This document shows positions 1-9,132 of a DNA stretch of 64,000 nucleotides, piece after piece (position 1 is the first letter of the stretch; every line of letters begins with the position of its first letter). The position numbers and the translations under genes are program-made. This DNA comes from Actinokineospora iranica. Lineage in GTDB: Bacteria > Actinomycetota > Actinomycetes > Mycobacteriales > Pseudonocardiaceae. Location of the stretch: assembly GCF_900101685.1 (NCBI RefSeq), contig NZ_FMZZ01000002.1, positions 310,001 to 374,000 of the forward strand, read 5' to 3'. The notes below the pieces were generated by a model that did no database searches, was not told the origin of the DNA, and saw only the letters and a program-made list of their open reading frames with translations.

Positions 1-232
1 CCGCCTTCGCGTTGGCCTCCGAGACGTCCGCCGGTTCGGCGCGCTCGACGGCGGCCAGCGCGTCGGCGGCGAGCACCCCGCGTTCGGCCACTCCATCGGG
101 TGAGTAGTCGGGCAGCCGCCGATCATGCCCCGGCACGCCGAGATAGGTCGCGAGCAGCGGATCCGCCGCGGCGAGATCGTCGACGTAGGAATCGCTGATC
201 TTGTGCACGCCGCCGTGCTGGGAGGACGCCAT
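1..232 (-). CDS. DUF885 family protein, N-terminal fragment
   Basis: The first 77 residues of a minus-strand gene that runs off the left edge. Translation from the ATG at 232 reads MASSQHGGVHKISDSYVDDL and continues with a DPLLATYLGVPGHDRRLPDY segment. Acidic residues followed by a DPxxATxxG...GHD pattern is typical of the N-terminus of DUF885 proteins, predicted metallopeptidase-like enzymes with an HExxH-type centre further along, outside the window. It is divergent from the LppM-like gene, with about 90 bp between them. Only the N-terminus is visible, so the catalytic site cannot be checked. Confidence 0.62.
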   Translation of the reverse strand, partial: MASSQHGGVHKISDSYVDDLAAADPLLATYLGVPGHDRRLPDYSPDGVAERGVLAADALAAVERAEPADVSEANAKA

Positions 233-323
233 ACACAGCACGCTACCCAACCTCCACCCAGACGCGGCAAGCGAATTGCCGCCGGACGCGAGCAAACCCG
301 CACGCAGCCGGCAGGATGGCCCG

Positions 324-1028
324 GTGCACCAGGCCACCCGCAAGCCGATCCACCGTTTCCGCAGGTGGGCGGCGTTCCTCGCACTGAGTTCGCTCGCACT
401 GCTGACCCTGTCGGGCTGCGTGCGGGTGCAAGCCGCGCTCGTGGTTTCGGACAACGACACGGTCTCCGGCCAGCTCGTCGTCGCCACGGTCGCCATCAAG
501 CAGGACGACAGCGGCCCGGCCCTGACCATCCCGCCCGAGCTGCGCGGCAAGGTCCGCACCCAGGTCTACACCGCAGACGGCTACGTCGGGCAGACGATCT
601 CGCTGCAGAGCCTGACCTTCCCCGAGGTGACCTTGCTCAGCGACGCCATCACCGTCGGCAAGCAGTACCGGGTGAGCTTCCGCCGCGCGGGCAACCTGGT
701 GACGATGGCGGGGTCGGTCGACCTGAGCGAAGTGCCGAAGGACCGCGCGGACGTGCAGATCAAGGTGACGCTGCCGGGCACCGTCAAGCGCACCAACGGC
801 GTCAACGACAACGGCACCGTCAGCTGGAAACCGAAGCCCGGCACCGTCACCGAGTTCAACGCCACGGTCGAGTACTCCGACCAGTCCGGCGTGTCGTGGA
901 CGAAGTGGGTGACCATCGTCGGCGCGTCCGCGATCGGGGTCGCGCTCCTGGTGCTGGCATTGGCGCTGTACAGCCACAAACGCAGCCTCCGCGCCGCGGC
1001 CGAGCCGCCGAAGTCGAGCCACTTCTGA
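324..1028 (+). CDS. lppM: LppM-like lipoprotein
   Basis: A 234-residue envelope lipoprotein. The GTG at 324, preceded by an AGGA about 8 bp upstream, gives a basic N-terminus (HQATRKPIHRFRRW), a hydrophobic stretch and a lipobox LSGC whose Cys is the likely lipidation site. The body is beta-rich and polar; a second hydrophobic segment (about residues 193-215) is followed by the basic tail YSHKRS, so the protein is anchored at both ends. This layout and the neighbouring metF and prenyl synthase genes match Rv2171 (LppM), a DUF3153 protein with a lipid-binding-like domain. A longer in-frame start at 201 would bury the signal peptide and was not used. Exact role unknown. Confidence 0.78.
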   Translation: MHQATRKPIHRFRRWAAFLALSSLALLTLSGCVRVQAALVVSDNDTVSGQLVVATVAIKQDDSGPALTIPPELRGKVRTQVYTADGYVGQTISLQSLTFPEVTLLSDAITVGKQYRVSFRRAGNLVTMAGSVDLSEVPKDRADVQIKVTLPGTVKRTNGVNDNGTVSWKPKPGTVTEFNATVEYSDQSGVSWTKWVTIVGASAIGVALLVLALALYSHKRSLRAAAEPPKSSHF

Positions 1029-1044
1029 CGCTGGTCGGCACCGG

Positions 1045-2134
1045 TCAGCGCTTGCCGAGCTTGTACGCCCGGATGATCGTCTGCTCGACCGTTCCGCCCC
1101 GCGGGTCCTCCGCCGAGGCGGGCAGTGACACGGAATCCGCGCCCGGCGGGGGGTTAAGAGCGACGATGGAGCCGCCGATCAGCTCTGTCGGCTGCCAGGT
1201 AGTGCCCTCGTCGTAAGAGACTTCGACCGTCAATGACCGGGCTACGCCAGGGAAGCCGTCTTCGCGTTCGAGGGTCACGCCTAAGAGGTAGCGGTCTACG
1301 GAGACCGCGTTCTCGGCGTCCAGGAGGGCGTGGAAGCGGACTACCGACAACGGGACGCGTTCTTGGGCTGGGTCGGCGTGGAAGGCCCAGGCCGCCTTGA
1401 CGTGGGTGGTGACGTCGAACAGGGGGTTTCGGGTCGCTTCTGTGGTGAGGCGGTAGTCGGCGGGGCCGGGGGAACCTTGAACAGGCCGCTGCCTGCGAAG
1501 GGACGTTCGCCGACCATCGCGCCGTCGCGGTGGAGGACGGTGGTGGCTGTCGTCACCGAAGAGAAGCCCGCGTTTCCGCCGCCGTCGCCGAAGAGGCCGA
1601 TGTTGACGTTGCGGTGGTCTCGGGTGCGGGCTACCCAGGGGGCCTCGCCGCGCGGGAGGGCGGGGCCGAAGATGCCGACATTGACCACGTGCCCGTAAGT
1701 GCGGCCGGGACGCGGGCGCAGGGGCTCGGCGGCGAAGGTGGCGTTCAGGCGGGGACCGCCGGGGGCGACGGCCAGGAGCAGGACCGGGGACCAGAGAACG
1801 TTCTCCGTGTCAAGTACTCCGTGAGTTCGCCTTGGCGGGTCGCACGGCCGATGGACACGTCCGCGCGACGGCCCGCGGGGGACGCGGCGCTGGACAGGCG
1901 CATGGGGGTGGTGCCGGGGGCGTGGGCGCCGATGGAGGTGTGGGGGGGTGGCGACGTCCTCCCGACCCAAGGCATAACGGCGGGCTCAGCACCCTCCGGC
2001 ACGAGCACACGGTCACCGGTAATGAGGGTGACCGTGTGGCCGGTGGGCTCGTCGGAAGGGCTTTCCGCGCCAGCGGTGGGCGTGGGCACGGCGCACAGCA
2101 GCGCCGCCGTCATCGTCACCGCGCGCAGCCGCAT
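1045..2134 (-). pseudogene. Decayed secreted subtilase (S8): catalytic domain deleted, frameshifted
   Basis: Three minus-strand frames together spell the two ends of a large actinobacterial subtilisin-like protease. The N-terminus (from 2134) has a signal peptide and the pro-region motif HTVTLITGDRVLVP. The C-terminal part begins in the same frame (GELTEYL), shifts near 1815 into a frame reading ENVLWSPVLLLAVAPGG and NVNIGLFGDGGGNAGFSS, then shifts near 1463 into a frame reading ADYRLTTEATRNPL, LTVEVSYDEGTTW and the family-typical end TVEQTIIRAYKL. The Asp/His/Ser catalytic region of several hundred residues should lie between the ends and is absent. No single frame makes a working protein. 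It converges on the lppM-like gene, 16 bp away. Confidence 0.72.
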
Positions 2135-2206
2135 GAACGCCGGTACTCAGGGGCGGACTCGGCGAAAGACAAGCCCGTGCGGCGCGCGCCACACCCGCCG
2201 GACGGA

Positions 2207-3091
2207 TCAGGCGCGGCTGGGAACCAGACCGAGCCTGCCGACGACCTCTTTGGTCGCCTTCGACCGGTTGAACGTGTAGAAGTGCACGCCCGGGACGCCC
2301 TCGGCCAGCAGGCGCTGGCTCATCTCGGTGACCAGGTCGATGCCCTCGGCGCGGAACGCCTCCGGGTCGTCGACGAGCGGGTCGAGCCGCGCGGCGATGC
2401 GCGGCGGCACCTGGGCTCCGGACAGCTCCACCGTCTTCGCCAGGATCTTCGGCGTGGTCAGCGGCATGACACCGGGCAGCAGGTGCGTCTCATGCCCCCG
2501 GGCGGCCACCCGGTCGCGCAGGCGCAGGAAGTCCTCCGGCTCGAAGAACAGCTGCGCGATGGCGAAGTCCGCGCCCGCGCGGAGCTTGCGGATCAGGTTG
2601 TCGGTGTCGAAGTCCAGGTCGGGCGAACGCGGGTGGCCGTAGGGGAACGCGGCCACCCCGACGCAGAAGTCGCCCAGCTCGCGCACCAGGCGGACCAGCT
2701 CGTCGGCGTAGTTGACGCCCTGCGGGTGCGGCACCCACTCGCCGTTGGGGTCGCCGGGCGGGTCGCCGCGCAGGGCCAGGATGTTCTTCACGCCCAGCGC
2801 CGCGTACCAGCCGATGACGTTGCGCAGCTCGGCGATGGAGTGGTCGACGGCGGTGAGGTGCGCCATGGACACCAGCGTCGTCTCGCGGGCGACGCGGCCG
2901 GTGGTGCGGATCGTGCGGTCGCGGCTGGAGCCGCCCGCGCCGTAGGTGATCGAGACGAAAGCCGGGTCGAGGCACTCCAGCTCGCGGATCGCGTTCCAGA
3001 GCAGCTGCTCGTCCGCCTCGTCTCTGGGCGGCATGAACTCGACCGAGAACACGGGCCTGCCGGTACGGATCCGCTCCACCACGGTCTTCAT
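2207..3091 (-). CDS. metF: 5,10-methylenetetrahydrofolate reductase
   Basis: A 294-residue TIM-barrel flavoenzyme that reduces 5,10-methylene-THF to 5-methyl-THF, the methyl donor for methionine synthesis. Family motifs are clear: SVEFMPPR near the N-terminus (catalytic Glu), VSITYGAGGSSRDRT, SMAHLTAVDHS, ILALRGDPPGDPNGEW, FDTDNLIRKLRAGADFAIAQ and the C-terminal GVPGVHFYTFNRS. The ATG at 3091 gives the usual bacterial length; a longer in-frame start at 3268 adds an unrelated GC-rich leader. It is divergent from the prenyl diphosphate synthase, in the position of Rv2172c. The motifs are those of a conventional FAD-dependent MetF. Confidence 0.93.
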   Translation of the reverse strand: MKTVVERIRTGRPVFSVEFMPPRDEADEQLLWNAIRELECLDPAFVSITYGAGGSSRDRTIRTTGRVARETTLVSMAHLTAVDHSIAELRNVIGWYAALGVKNILALRGDPPGDPNGEWVPHPQGVNYADELVRLVRELGDFCVGVAAFPYGHPRSPDLDFDTDNLIRKLRAGADFAIAQLFFEPEDFLRLRDRVAARGHETHLLPGVMPLTTPKILAKTVELSGAQVPPRIAARLDPLVDDPEAFRAEGIDLVTEMSQRLLAEGVPGVHFYTFNRSKATKEVVGRLGLVPSRA

Positions 3092-3218
3092 GACCCAAAG
3101 GGTAGCGAAGCGTCCGCTTGCCGGGATAGCTCTCCCAACCGCTGGGCAACCGCAGGCCCAGGTCACATTGCCGCCCCCCGACGCGGCGCACGAGGGTCTA
3201 ACAGCGGACGATAGCGGG

Positions 3219-4352
3219 GTGCACGCAGCGCGGTTAACCCCGGTGATCGACAACTCCGGCGACTCCATCGGCCCGATCGATGACGCCCTGGCCGCTCACG
3301 TCGAGCGCGCCCTCGCCGACTACCTCGCCGAACGGCACGCGGGGATGGCCGAGGCCGCGCCGTCGTTCGGGTCCGCGGTGGAGTCGCTGGCCTCGTTCGT
3401 CCTCGGCGGCGGCAAACGGCTGCGCCCCACCTTCGCCTGGTGGGCATGGCGGGGCGCGGGCGGCGCTGGCAGCGGCGAGCAGGCGCACGCCGTGCTGCGG
3501 GCGGTGAGCGCGCTGGAGCTGATCCAGGCGTGCGCGCTGGTGCACGACGACCTGATGGACGCCTCCGCGATGCGCCGCGGCAAGCCGACGGTGCACGTCG
3601 AGTTCGCCGCGCGGCACCGGGCGCTGCGCTGGCTCGGCGAGCCGGAGCGCTTCGGCGCCGCCGCCGCGATCCTGCTCGGCGACCTGGCGCTGGCCTGGGC
3701 GGACGACATGTTCGCAGGCGCGGGCCTGGAACCGGTGCGGCAGGCCGCCGCGCTGTCGCCGTGGCAGGCGATGCGCGCGGAGATGCTGGCCGGGCAGTAC
3801 CTCGACGTGCTCACCCAGGCCAAGGGCGACGAGTCCGCCGCGGCCGCGCTGAGCGTGGCCAGGATGAAGACCGCCGCGTACACCGTGGAGCGGCCGCTGC
3901 ACATGGGGGCGGCGCTGGCGGGCGCGCCCGAGCACGTGATCGCCGCGCTGCGCGGCTTCGGCGCGGACATCGGGGTGGCGTTCCAGCTCCGCGACGACCT
4001 GCTGGGCATGTTCGGCGACACCGACGTCACCGGCAAACCCGCAGGCGACGACCTGCGCGAAGGCAAGCGCACCCTGCTCATGTCGGTCGGCCTGCGGCGC
4101 GCGGACGCAGCGGGCAGGCACGCGGACGCGAAGGTCATGCGCACCGCGCTGGGCGACGACGCGCTCGACGTCGACGCCGTCGAGCGGGTGCGCGGCCTGC
4201 TGGTCGAGGTGGGCGCGGTCGCCGAGGTGGAGAGCCGCATCGCGGACCTGGCCGACTCGGCGATGAGCGCCCTGCGCTCGGTGGACCTGGCCGATCCCGC
4301 GAGCGCGGTGCTCGACGGCTTGGCGGTCACCGCGACCAAGAGGACCAGCTAG
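3219..4352 (+). CDS. idsA2: Polyprenyl (geranylgeranyl-type) diphosphate synthase
   Basis: A trans-isoprenyl diphosphate synthase of about 377 residues that condenses IPP with allylic diphosphates. Visible motifs: GGGKRLRPTF (IPP binding), the first aspartate-rich motif LVHDDLMD, and the second FQLRDDLLGMFGD, followed by KPAGDDLREGKRTLLM. Position between metF and the kinase block matches idsA2 (Rv2173). The next genes are phytoene desaturase and phytoene synthase, so the product is most likely geranylgeranyl diphosphate used for carotenoids, making it the functional CrtE here. The start is uncertain: GTG at 3219 or GTG at 3243; neither has a strong ribosome-binding site. An earlier in-frame start overlaps divergent metF and was rejected. 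Confidence 0.87.
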   Translation: MHAARLTPVIDNSGDSIGPIDDALAAHVERALADYLAERHAGMAEAAPSFGSAVESLASFVLGGGKRLRPTFAWWAWRGAGGAGSGEQAHAVLRAVSALELIQACALVHDDLMDASAMRRGKPTVHVEFAARHRALRWLGEPERFGAAAAILLGDLALAWADDMFAGAGLEPVRQAAALSPWQAMRAEMLAGQYLDVLTQAKGDESAAAALSVARMKTAAYTVERPLHMGAALAGAPEHVIAALRGFGADIGVAFQLRDDLLGMFGDTDVTGKPAGDDLREGKRTLLMSVGLRRADAAGRHADAKVMRTALGDDALDVDAVERVRGLLVEVGAVAEVESRIADLADSAMSALRSVDLADPASAVLDGLAVTATKRTS

Positions 4353-4370
4353 TGCGCCGCCCGCACCCGC

Positions 4371-4391
4371 CCTGGGCCGGGGGTTGGCCCA
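4371..4391 (+). terminator. Possible terminator after prenyl synthase
   Basis: A short GC-rich inverted repeat, CTGGGCC with GGCCCAG, lies just after the stop codon of the prenyl diphosphate synthase. It has no T-tract, so it is only a weak terminator candidate. Confidence 0.35.
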
Positions 4392-4502
4392 GCCGGTTGG
4401 CTGACGGCGGCTTCCGGGAGCCGTGGCCAGGGGACAACGCGGCTCAAGGGCCGAACAGCGGCGATGCCACGGCCTTTTCACCAGCCCCCACCGCCCGCCC
4501 GA

Positions 4503-4595
4503 CAAACCCCGCCCGCCCTGGGGGCCGACCCCTGCTCCAGTCTATCGGCGCTGGTCAGGACCGCATAGGGGCGCGGGAAACCTGTGGACAACCTC
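4503..4595 (+). repeat. Dispersed DnaA-box element, copy A
   Basis: First of five related intergenic elements. Conserved blocks, left to right: CCCGCCCTGGGGG, the CTCCAGTCTATCGG block, GGTCAG, then a DnaA box TGTGGACAA at 4583-4591. Read on the minus strand, AGTCTA at 4539-4544 becomes the -10-like TAGACT, 38 bp from the DnaA box. A second near match, TGTGGATAG, follows about 10 bp further. The CTCCAGTCTATCGG block groups it with copy C rather than B, D and E. It lies in the gap before the phytoene desaturase gene. The hairpin arms of copies B-D were not found here. Confidence 0.7.
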
Positions 4596-4692
4596 GGCCT
4601 ATGTGGATAGCCGACACCGGCCGCGCGGCCGATTCCGGGACAATCAACGGCCCGCACGGGACGTTCGAGGTGATGCGGAGGGCCTGCTAGCG

Positions 4693-6228
4693 ATGGGCGA
4701 GCGGCGAACCATTCCCGGCCGCACGGATCACGTGGTGATCGTCGGAGCCGGGTTGTCCGGGCTGTCCGCGGCGCTGCATCTGGCGGGGGCCGGGCGTGCG
4801 GTGACGGTGCTGGAGTCCGCCGACGGGCCGGGTGGGCGGGCCCGGCGGGAGAAGCTGGGCGGCTACTCGGTCGACACGGGCGCGACGGTGCTGACCATGC
4901 CGGAGTTGATCGACGAGGCGATGGCCGCGGTGGGCGCGTCGCTGGCCGCCGAGGTCGAGTTGGTCGATCTGCACCCCGCCTACCGGGCGCGCTTCGCCGA
5001 CGGCAGCACTATCGCGGTGCACACCGACGCCGAGGCGATGGAGGCCGAGGTGCGCCGGGTCGCCGGTCCTGGGGACGCGGCGGGCTACCGGAAGCTGCGG
5101 AAGTGGCTGACCGCGCTGTACCGGGTGCAGCGCGACCAGTTCATCGGGGCGAACTTCGACTCGCCGTTCGACCTGCTCGGCGCGGACCTGGCGAAACTGG
5201 CCGCGCTCGGCGGATTCGGCAGGCTCGGGCCCGCGGTGGCCCGGCGGCTGTCGGACGAGCGGCTGCGCAGGCTGTTCTCGTTCCAGTCGCTGTACGCGGG
5301 CGTGGCGCCGAACCGGGCGCTGGCCGCCTACGCGGTGATCGCCTACATGGACACCGTCGCCGGGGTGTCGTTCCCGCGCGGCGGGGTCGGCGCGGTGGCC
5401 GAGGCGATGGCCGCGGCGGCGGGCCGCGCCGGGGTGCGGTTCCGCTACGGCACGAGCGCGGCGTGGCTGGAGCGCGTCGGGTCCCGGGCGCGGGCAGTGC
5501 GCACGACCGCCGGTGAGCGCGTCGAGTGCGACGCGGTAGTGCTGACCGCGGATCTACCCGCCGCTTACCGGCTGCTCGGTGTGGCGCCGCGCAGGCTGCT
5601 CCCGCTGCGCTTCTCGCCCTCGGCTGTCGTGCTGCACACCGGCACCGGCAAGACCTGGCCGGACCTGGGCCACCACACGATCTACTTCGGCGACGCCTGG
5701 GACGCCACGTTCGACGAGCTCACCCGCGAGGGCGTGCTCATGCGCGACCCGTCGCTGCTGGTCACCCGCCCGACCGCGACCGACCCGACGCTGGCCCCCG
5801 CGGGGCGCCAGCAGGTCTCGGTGCTGGCGCCGGTCCCGAACCTGCGCACCGGCCCGGTCGACTGGGCGCGCATCGGGCCGATCTACCGCGACGAGATAGT
5901 GCGCGTGCTCGAGGCGCGCGGGCTGACCGGGTTCGACGCGTCGATCGAGGTGCAGCGGCTGGTGACACCCGCCGACTGGGCCGCGGCGGGGCTGGCCGAG
6001 GGCACGCCGTTCTCGGTGGCGCACACCTTCGCCCAGACCGGCCCGTTCCGGCCGAGGAACCTGGTTCCGGGCGTGGACAACGTGGTGCTGGCGGGCAGCG
6101 GGACGACGCCGGGGGTCGGCATCCCGCCGGTGGTGATCTCGGGCAGGCTCGCCGCGCAGCGGATCGTGGGCCGTCTTCCGAGTGAGGGAAAGGTCCGACG
6201 GCGCGGCGAATCCGTCAGCGGACTGTGA
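4693..6228 (+). CDS. crtI: Phytoene desaturase / carotenoid isomerooxidoreductase family
   Basis: A 511-residue FAD-dependent desaturase. The N-terminal dinucleotide-binding motif VIVGAGLSGLSAALHLAGAG is followed by GGRARREKLGGYSVDTGATV, typical of CrtI. The C-terminus has VLAGSGTTPGVGIPPVVISG, the conserved second flavin-contact segment. It introduces double bonds into phytoene or a related C40 substrate at the membrane. The ATG at 4693 follows GGAGGG about 13 bp upstream and starts just before the nucleotide-binding strand, as expected. It follows the prenyl synthase on the same strand, but DnaA-box element A lies between, so co-transcription is uncertain. Related desaturases cannot be told apart by sequence alone. 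Confidence 0.87.
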   Translation: MGERRTIPGRTDHVVIVGAGLSGLSAALHLAGAGRAVTVLESADGPGGRARREKLGGYSVDTGATVLTMPELIDEAMAAVGASLAAEVELVDLHPAYRARFADGSTIAVHTDAEAMEAEVRRVAGPGDAAGYRKLRKWLTALYRVQRDQFIGANFDSPFDLLGADLAKLAALGGFGRLGPAVARRLSDERLRRLFSFQSLYAGVAPNRALAAYAVIAYMDTVAGVSFPRGGVGAVAEAMAAAAGRAGVRFRYGTSAAWLERVGSRARAVRTTAGERVECDAVVLTADLPAAYRLLGVAPRRLLPLRFSPSAVVLHTGTGKTWPDLGHHTIYFGDAWDATFDELTREGVLMRDPSLLVTRPTATDPTLAPAGRQQVSVLAPVPNLRTGPVDWARIGPIYRDEIVRVLEARGLTGFDASIEVQRLVTPADWAAAGLAEGTPFSVAHTFAQTGPFRPRNLVPGVDNVVLAGSGTTPGVGIPPVVISGRLAAQRIVGRLPSEGKVRRRGESVSGL

Positions 6229-6346
6229 GTTACCCCTGGGGTCTGTGACCCCTTACGGTGATAATTCACCCGACCGGGGACATGCGGGCGGTTTCCCTCC
6301 CAGCCCGGCACCGGGTGGGCGGCGACGGCGAGGCGGGGAGCGGCGA

Positions 6347-7780
6347 ATGCGGCGACAGCGGCGGGCACGGCGGGTGGACGTGAAACGCGGCAGAGCGGGG
6401 GCCCTGGTGGCCTGCGCGGCGCTGCTGGCCACCGCGTGCAGCACCGCGGTCGACGGCACCCCGGTCGCGGCCGCGATCCCGCCGCTGACGGCCACCGAGG
6501 CGGTCGTCCAGTCGCTGCTCGACCTGGGCGAGGCGAGCCTGGTCCGCTACCAGGGCACGATGGACTCCGCCTCCGACGACGAGGTCACCTTCGACGTCAC
6601 GGCCGCGGCCAGCGGCGAGGCCACCGGCTCGGTCACCCTCGGCGGCAAGCCCGCGACCGTAGTCGCGATCGACCGGTCCATCTACCTCAAGGCGGGCGCC
6701 GACTTCTGGGCCGCGCTGTCCGGGGTCGGCGGCGCCCAGGACAAGGGCACCGCGGTGGCCGACCGGTGGGTCAAGGTCCCCGGCGGCCTGATCGGCGTCG
6801 ACTTCGCCGAGGTGTTCGCCCCCGAGTCGCTGTCCCAGGACGTGCGGGAGAGCCTGGGCGAGGGCGGTAGGCAGGCACTGTCGGATGCCGAGCGCGTGGA
6901 CGTCAACGGTGCGCGAGCCATCAAGATAGCCACCGAGAGCGGCGCGGTTTACCTGGCCGAGAACGCTCCCCACGGCGTGGTGAAGATCGAGCAAGGCCGC
7001 GCGGGCAGCACAGACCCGACGACGGTGAAGAACCTGATCGCGACGGTGAGCGACGCCTCGCCGGAGGTGGCGAGGTTCTACCAGGACGTCACCAAGCAGG
7101 CCGGTGAGCTGACCGCGCCGGTCGACGTGCTGACCACCGTCGAGGAGGGCGCGCACACCTTCGAGGGCTGCGGGGCGGCGAGTTGCTCGATCGTCGTGCG
7201 GTTCACCAACACCAGCAAGGTCGCGGTGAAGGTGTCGGTGCGCGGGGCCTGGCAGGGCGACGGCGCGCCGCTGGGCGCGTGCGAGACCCAGGCCGGGCCG
7301 ATCCCGCCCGGCCAGCCCGGGAACGCGACCTGCACGGTCAACTCCCCCGAATGGGTGCGGTTCTTCGAGCAGGCGAACTCGGTGCCCGGCAACCACCCCT
7401 ACAGCGTCGAGTGGTCGACCGTGGTCCTCGCCGACGCGCCGGACCTGTCCCGGATCACCGCGCGGGCCGGGGCCAAGCCCGCCGACGCGAAGAACCCCAA
7501 GACCGAGGGCTCGCACGTCGTCTACTCGATCGGCTACTCGGGCGCGGGGATGCCGAAGGTGTGGAAGTACGGCGTGGCGTCGAGCAAGTTCTGGGCCGAG
7601 CACGCCGACGGGCAGCGTCGGGCGTGCCTGGGCAGCACCCAGTCGGTGTGCCGGGTGGACCTGGTCACCGCCACCGGCGACGCGGTGTCGGCGCACGGCC
7701 TGCTCAACGAACTGGTCGCGGGCTACCGGTCGTCCGATGGCGACTGCCCCGAGGGCCAGTGGGTGGGCTGTAAGCGCTGA
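6347..7780 (+). CDS. Uncharacterised actinobacterial lipoprotein
   Basis: A 477-residue secreted lipoprotein: very basic N-terminus, hydrophobic core and lipobox LLATACS. GGGGAG lies about 9 bp before the ATG at 6347. Residues about 40-240 resemble LppX/LprG-like lipid-binding lipoproteins in layout (a YQGTMDSASDDEVTFDVTA-type beta strand, then IDRSIYLKAG), but I cannot confirm the family. The second half holds paired cysteines (FEGCGAASC; GACET...ATCTV) likely to form disulfides outside the cell. It sits between crtI and crtB on the same strand, about 118 bp after crtI and 58 bp before crtB. Function unknown; a link to carotenoids is only positional. Confidence 0.72.
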   Translation: MRRQRRARRVDVKRGRAGALVACAALLATACSTAVDGTPVAAAIPPLTATEAVVQSLLDLGEASLVRYQGTMDSASDDEVTFDVTAAASGEATGSVTLGGKPATVVAIDRSIYLKAGADFWAALSGVGGAQDKGTAVADRWVKVPGGLIGVDFAEVFAPESLSQDVRESLGEGGRQALSDAERVDVNGARAIKIATESGAVYLAENAPHGVVKIEQGRAGSTDPTTVKNLIATVSDASPEVARFYQDVTKQAGELTAPVDVLTTVEEGAHTFEGCGAASCSIVVRFTNTSKVAVKVSVRGAWQGDGAPLGACETQAGPIPPGQPGNATCTVNSPEWVRFFEQANSVPGNHPYSVEWSTVVLADAPDLSRITARAGAKPADAKNPKTEGSHVVYSIGYSGAGMPKVWKYGVASSKFWAEHADGQRRACLGSTQSVCRVDLVTATGDAVSAHGLLNELVAGYRSSDGDCPEGQWVGCKR

Positions 7781-7838
7781 CACAGCGCCGCCCCGTCCAG
7801 CGGGGCGGCCCCAAGGGCGCGTGCGACGATCGCGACCG

Positions 7839-8798
7839 ATGCGCGCCCACTCGACCATCCCCCAACGGGCTGACCCCCGCCCGGCCGACCCCAACCTGGC
7901 CGCCGATTACGCGGAGTGCCGACGAATCAACGCCCGGTACGGGCGCACCTATTTCCTCGCCACCCGGCTGCTGCCGCCGCCCCGCCGTCCCTCGATCCAC
8001 GCCCTCTACGCGTTCGCGCGGGTGGCCGACGAAATCGTCGACACCCCCGGCCCGGACCCGACGACAGCGCTGACCGAACTGGACTTAGCGCTCAAAGGCG
8101 CGCTTACCGGCGAGCCGGTAAGCGACCCAGTGCTGCGCGCGCTCACCGACACCGTGCGCCGCCACGACCTGGACCCGGCGCTGTTCGCCGACTTCCTGGC
8201 GTCGATGCGGATGGACCTGACCGTCACCGATTACCCGGACTTCGCCGCCCTCGCCCGCTACACGCACGGCTCCGCCAGCGTCATCGGGCTGATGCTGCTG
8301 CCCGTGCTCGGCACCGTCGTGCCCCGCGCCGATGCCGCCCCGTACGCGAGCGCGCTGGGCACGGCGTACCAGCTCACGAACTTCCTGCGCGACGTCGGCG
8401 AAGACCTCGACCGCGGCCGGGTCTACCTGCCCGCCGACGAGCTGGCCGCCTTCGGCGTCGACCGGGAGCGGCTGGCGCGCGCAAGAGAAACCGGTACGCG
8501 CGATCCAGCCGTCCGACGCGCTATCGCGCACTTGGTGGCGCACGCGCGGTCGGTCTACCGGTTGGCCGAGCCGGGGACAGCCCTGCTGGACCCGGTGGCG
8601 CGGCCGTGCGTCGACACGGCTACCCGGCTCTACAGCGGCATCTTGGACGAGATCGCCGCCGCCGACTACGACGTGCTGAACCGGCGCGCCGTGGTCTCCG
8701 GCGCGCGACGGCTGTCGGTAGCGCTACCGGGCGCTGCCCGGTGCGTGGCGGCCCGGTTCGGCCTGCTCAGAAGGCGAGGGCCTGCGCGCGCCGCTTGA
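7839..8798 (+). CDS. crtB: Phytoene/squalene synthase family protein
   Basis: A 319-residue head-to-head prenyl synthase, most likely phytoene synthase (2 GGPP to phytoene). Motifs: YFLATRLLPPPRRP then ALYAFARVADEIVDTPG (first Asp/Glu-rich site, here ADEIVD) and TNFLRDVGEDLDRGRVYLP (second site), all typical of CrtB. With the upstream desaturase and prenyl synthase it completes the early carotenoid pathway. The ATG at 7839 gives normal length; an in-frame start at 7737 would overlap the lipoprotein. Its last 32 bp overlap the end of the convergent Rv2175c-like gene. Confidence 0.88.
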   Translation: MRAHSTIPQRADPRPADPNLAADYAECRRINARYGRTYFLATRLLPPPRRPSIHALYAFARVADEIVDTPGPDPTTALTELDLALKGALTGEPVSDPVLRALTDTVRRHDLDPALFADFLASMRMDLTVTDYPDFAALARYTHGSASVIGLMLLPVLGTVVPRADAAPYASALGTAYQLTNFLRDVGEDLDRGRVYLPADELAAFGVDRERLARARETGTRDPAVRRAIAHLVAHARSVYRLAEPGTALLDPVARPCVDTATRLYSGILDEIAAADYDVLNRRAVVSGARRLSVALPGAARCVAARFGLLRRRGPARAA

Positions 8799-9132
8799 CC
8801 TCCCGGCCGCGGTCGCCGCGCAGAGCGTCGACCGGTGTGCCGGGCAGGGTGTCGTCGGCGGTGAACAGCCAGCGCATCATCTCGTCCGGGCTGAACCCGG
8901 AGTCGTTGAGCACGGTGATCGTGCCGGTGAGGCCCTTGACGATGCCGTTCTCGTCGAGGAAGTCGGCGGGCACCATCAGCACGCCCTTGCGCCTGATGGC
9001 CAGCAGATGGTGGTCGCGCAGCGCCTGGTGCACGCGCGTGATGGGCTGGTCGAGACGGTCGGCCACGTCGGGCAGCGACAGCACCGGCACCTCGGGGTCG
9101 AGCACGTCGGCGGCCGCGGGAATGGAACTCAC
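8767..9132 (-). CDS. Rv2175c-like winged-helix DNA-binding protein
   Basis: A 121-residue protein with an N-terminal helix-turn-helix (LSLPDVADRLDQPITRVHQA, about residues 18-37) and a C-terminal domain containing GVLMVPADFLDENGIVKGL and MRWLFTADDTLPGTPVDALR. This is the layout of M. tuberculosis Rv2175c, a DNA-binding protein phosphorylated by PknL. The kinase gene is divergent and 124 bp away, supporting the pairing. The GTG at 9132 gives the family length; upstream in-frame starts run into the kinase promoter region. Phosphorylation here is inferred from the family. Confidence 0.83.
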   Translation of the reverse strand: MSSIPAAADVLDPEVPVLSLPDVADRLDQPITRVHQALRDHHLLAIRRKGVLMVPADFLDENGIVKGLTGTITVLNDSGFSPDEMMRWLFTADDTLPGTPVDALRGDRGREVKRRAQALAF

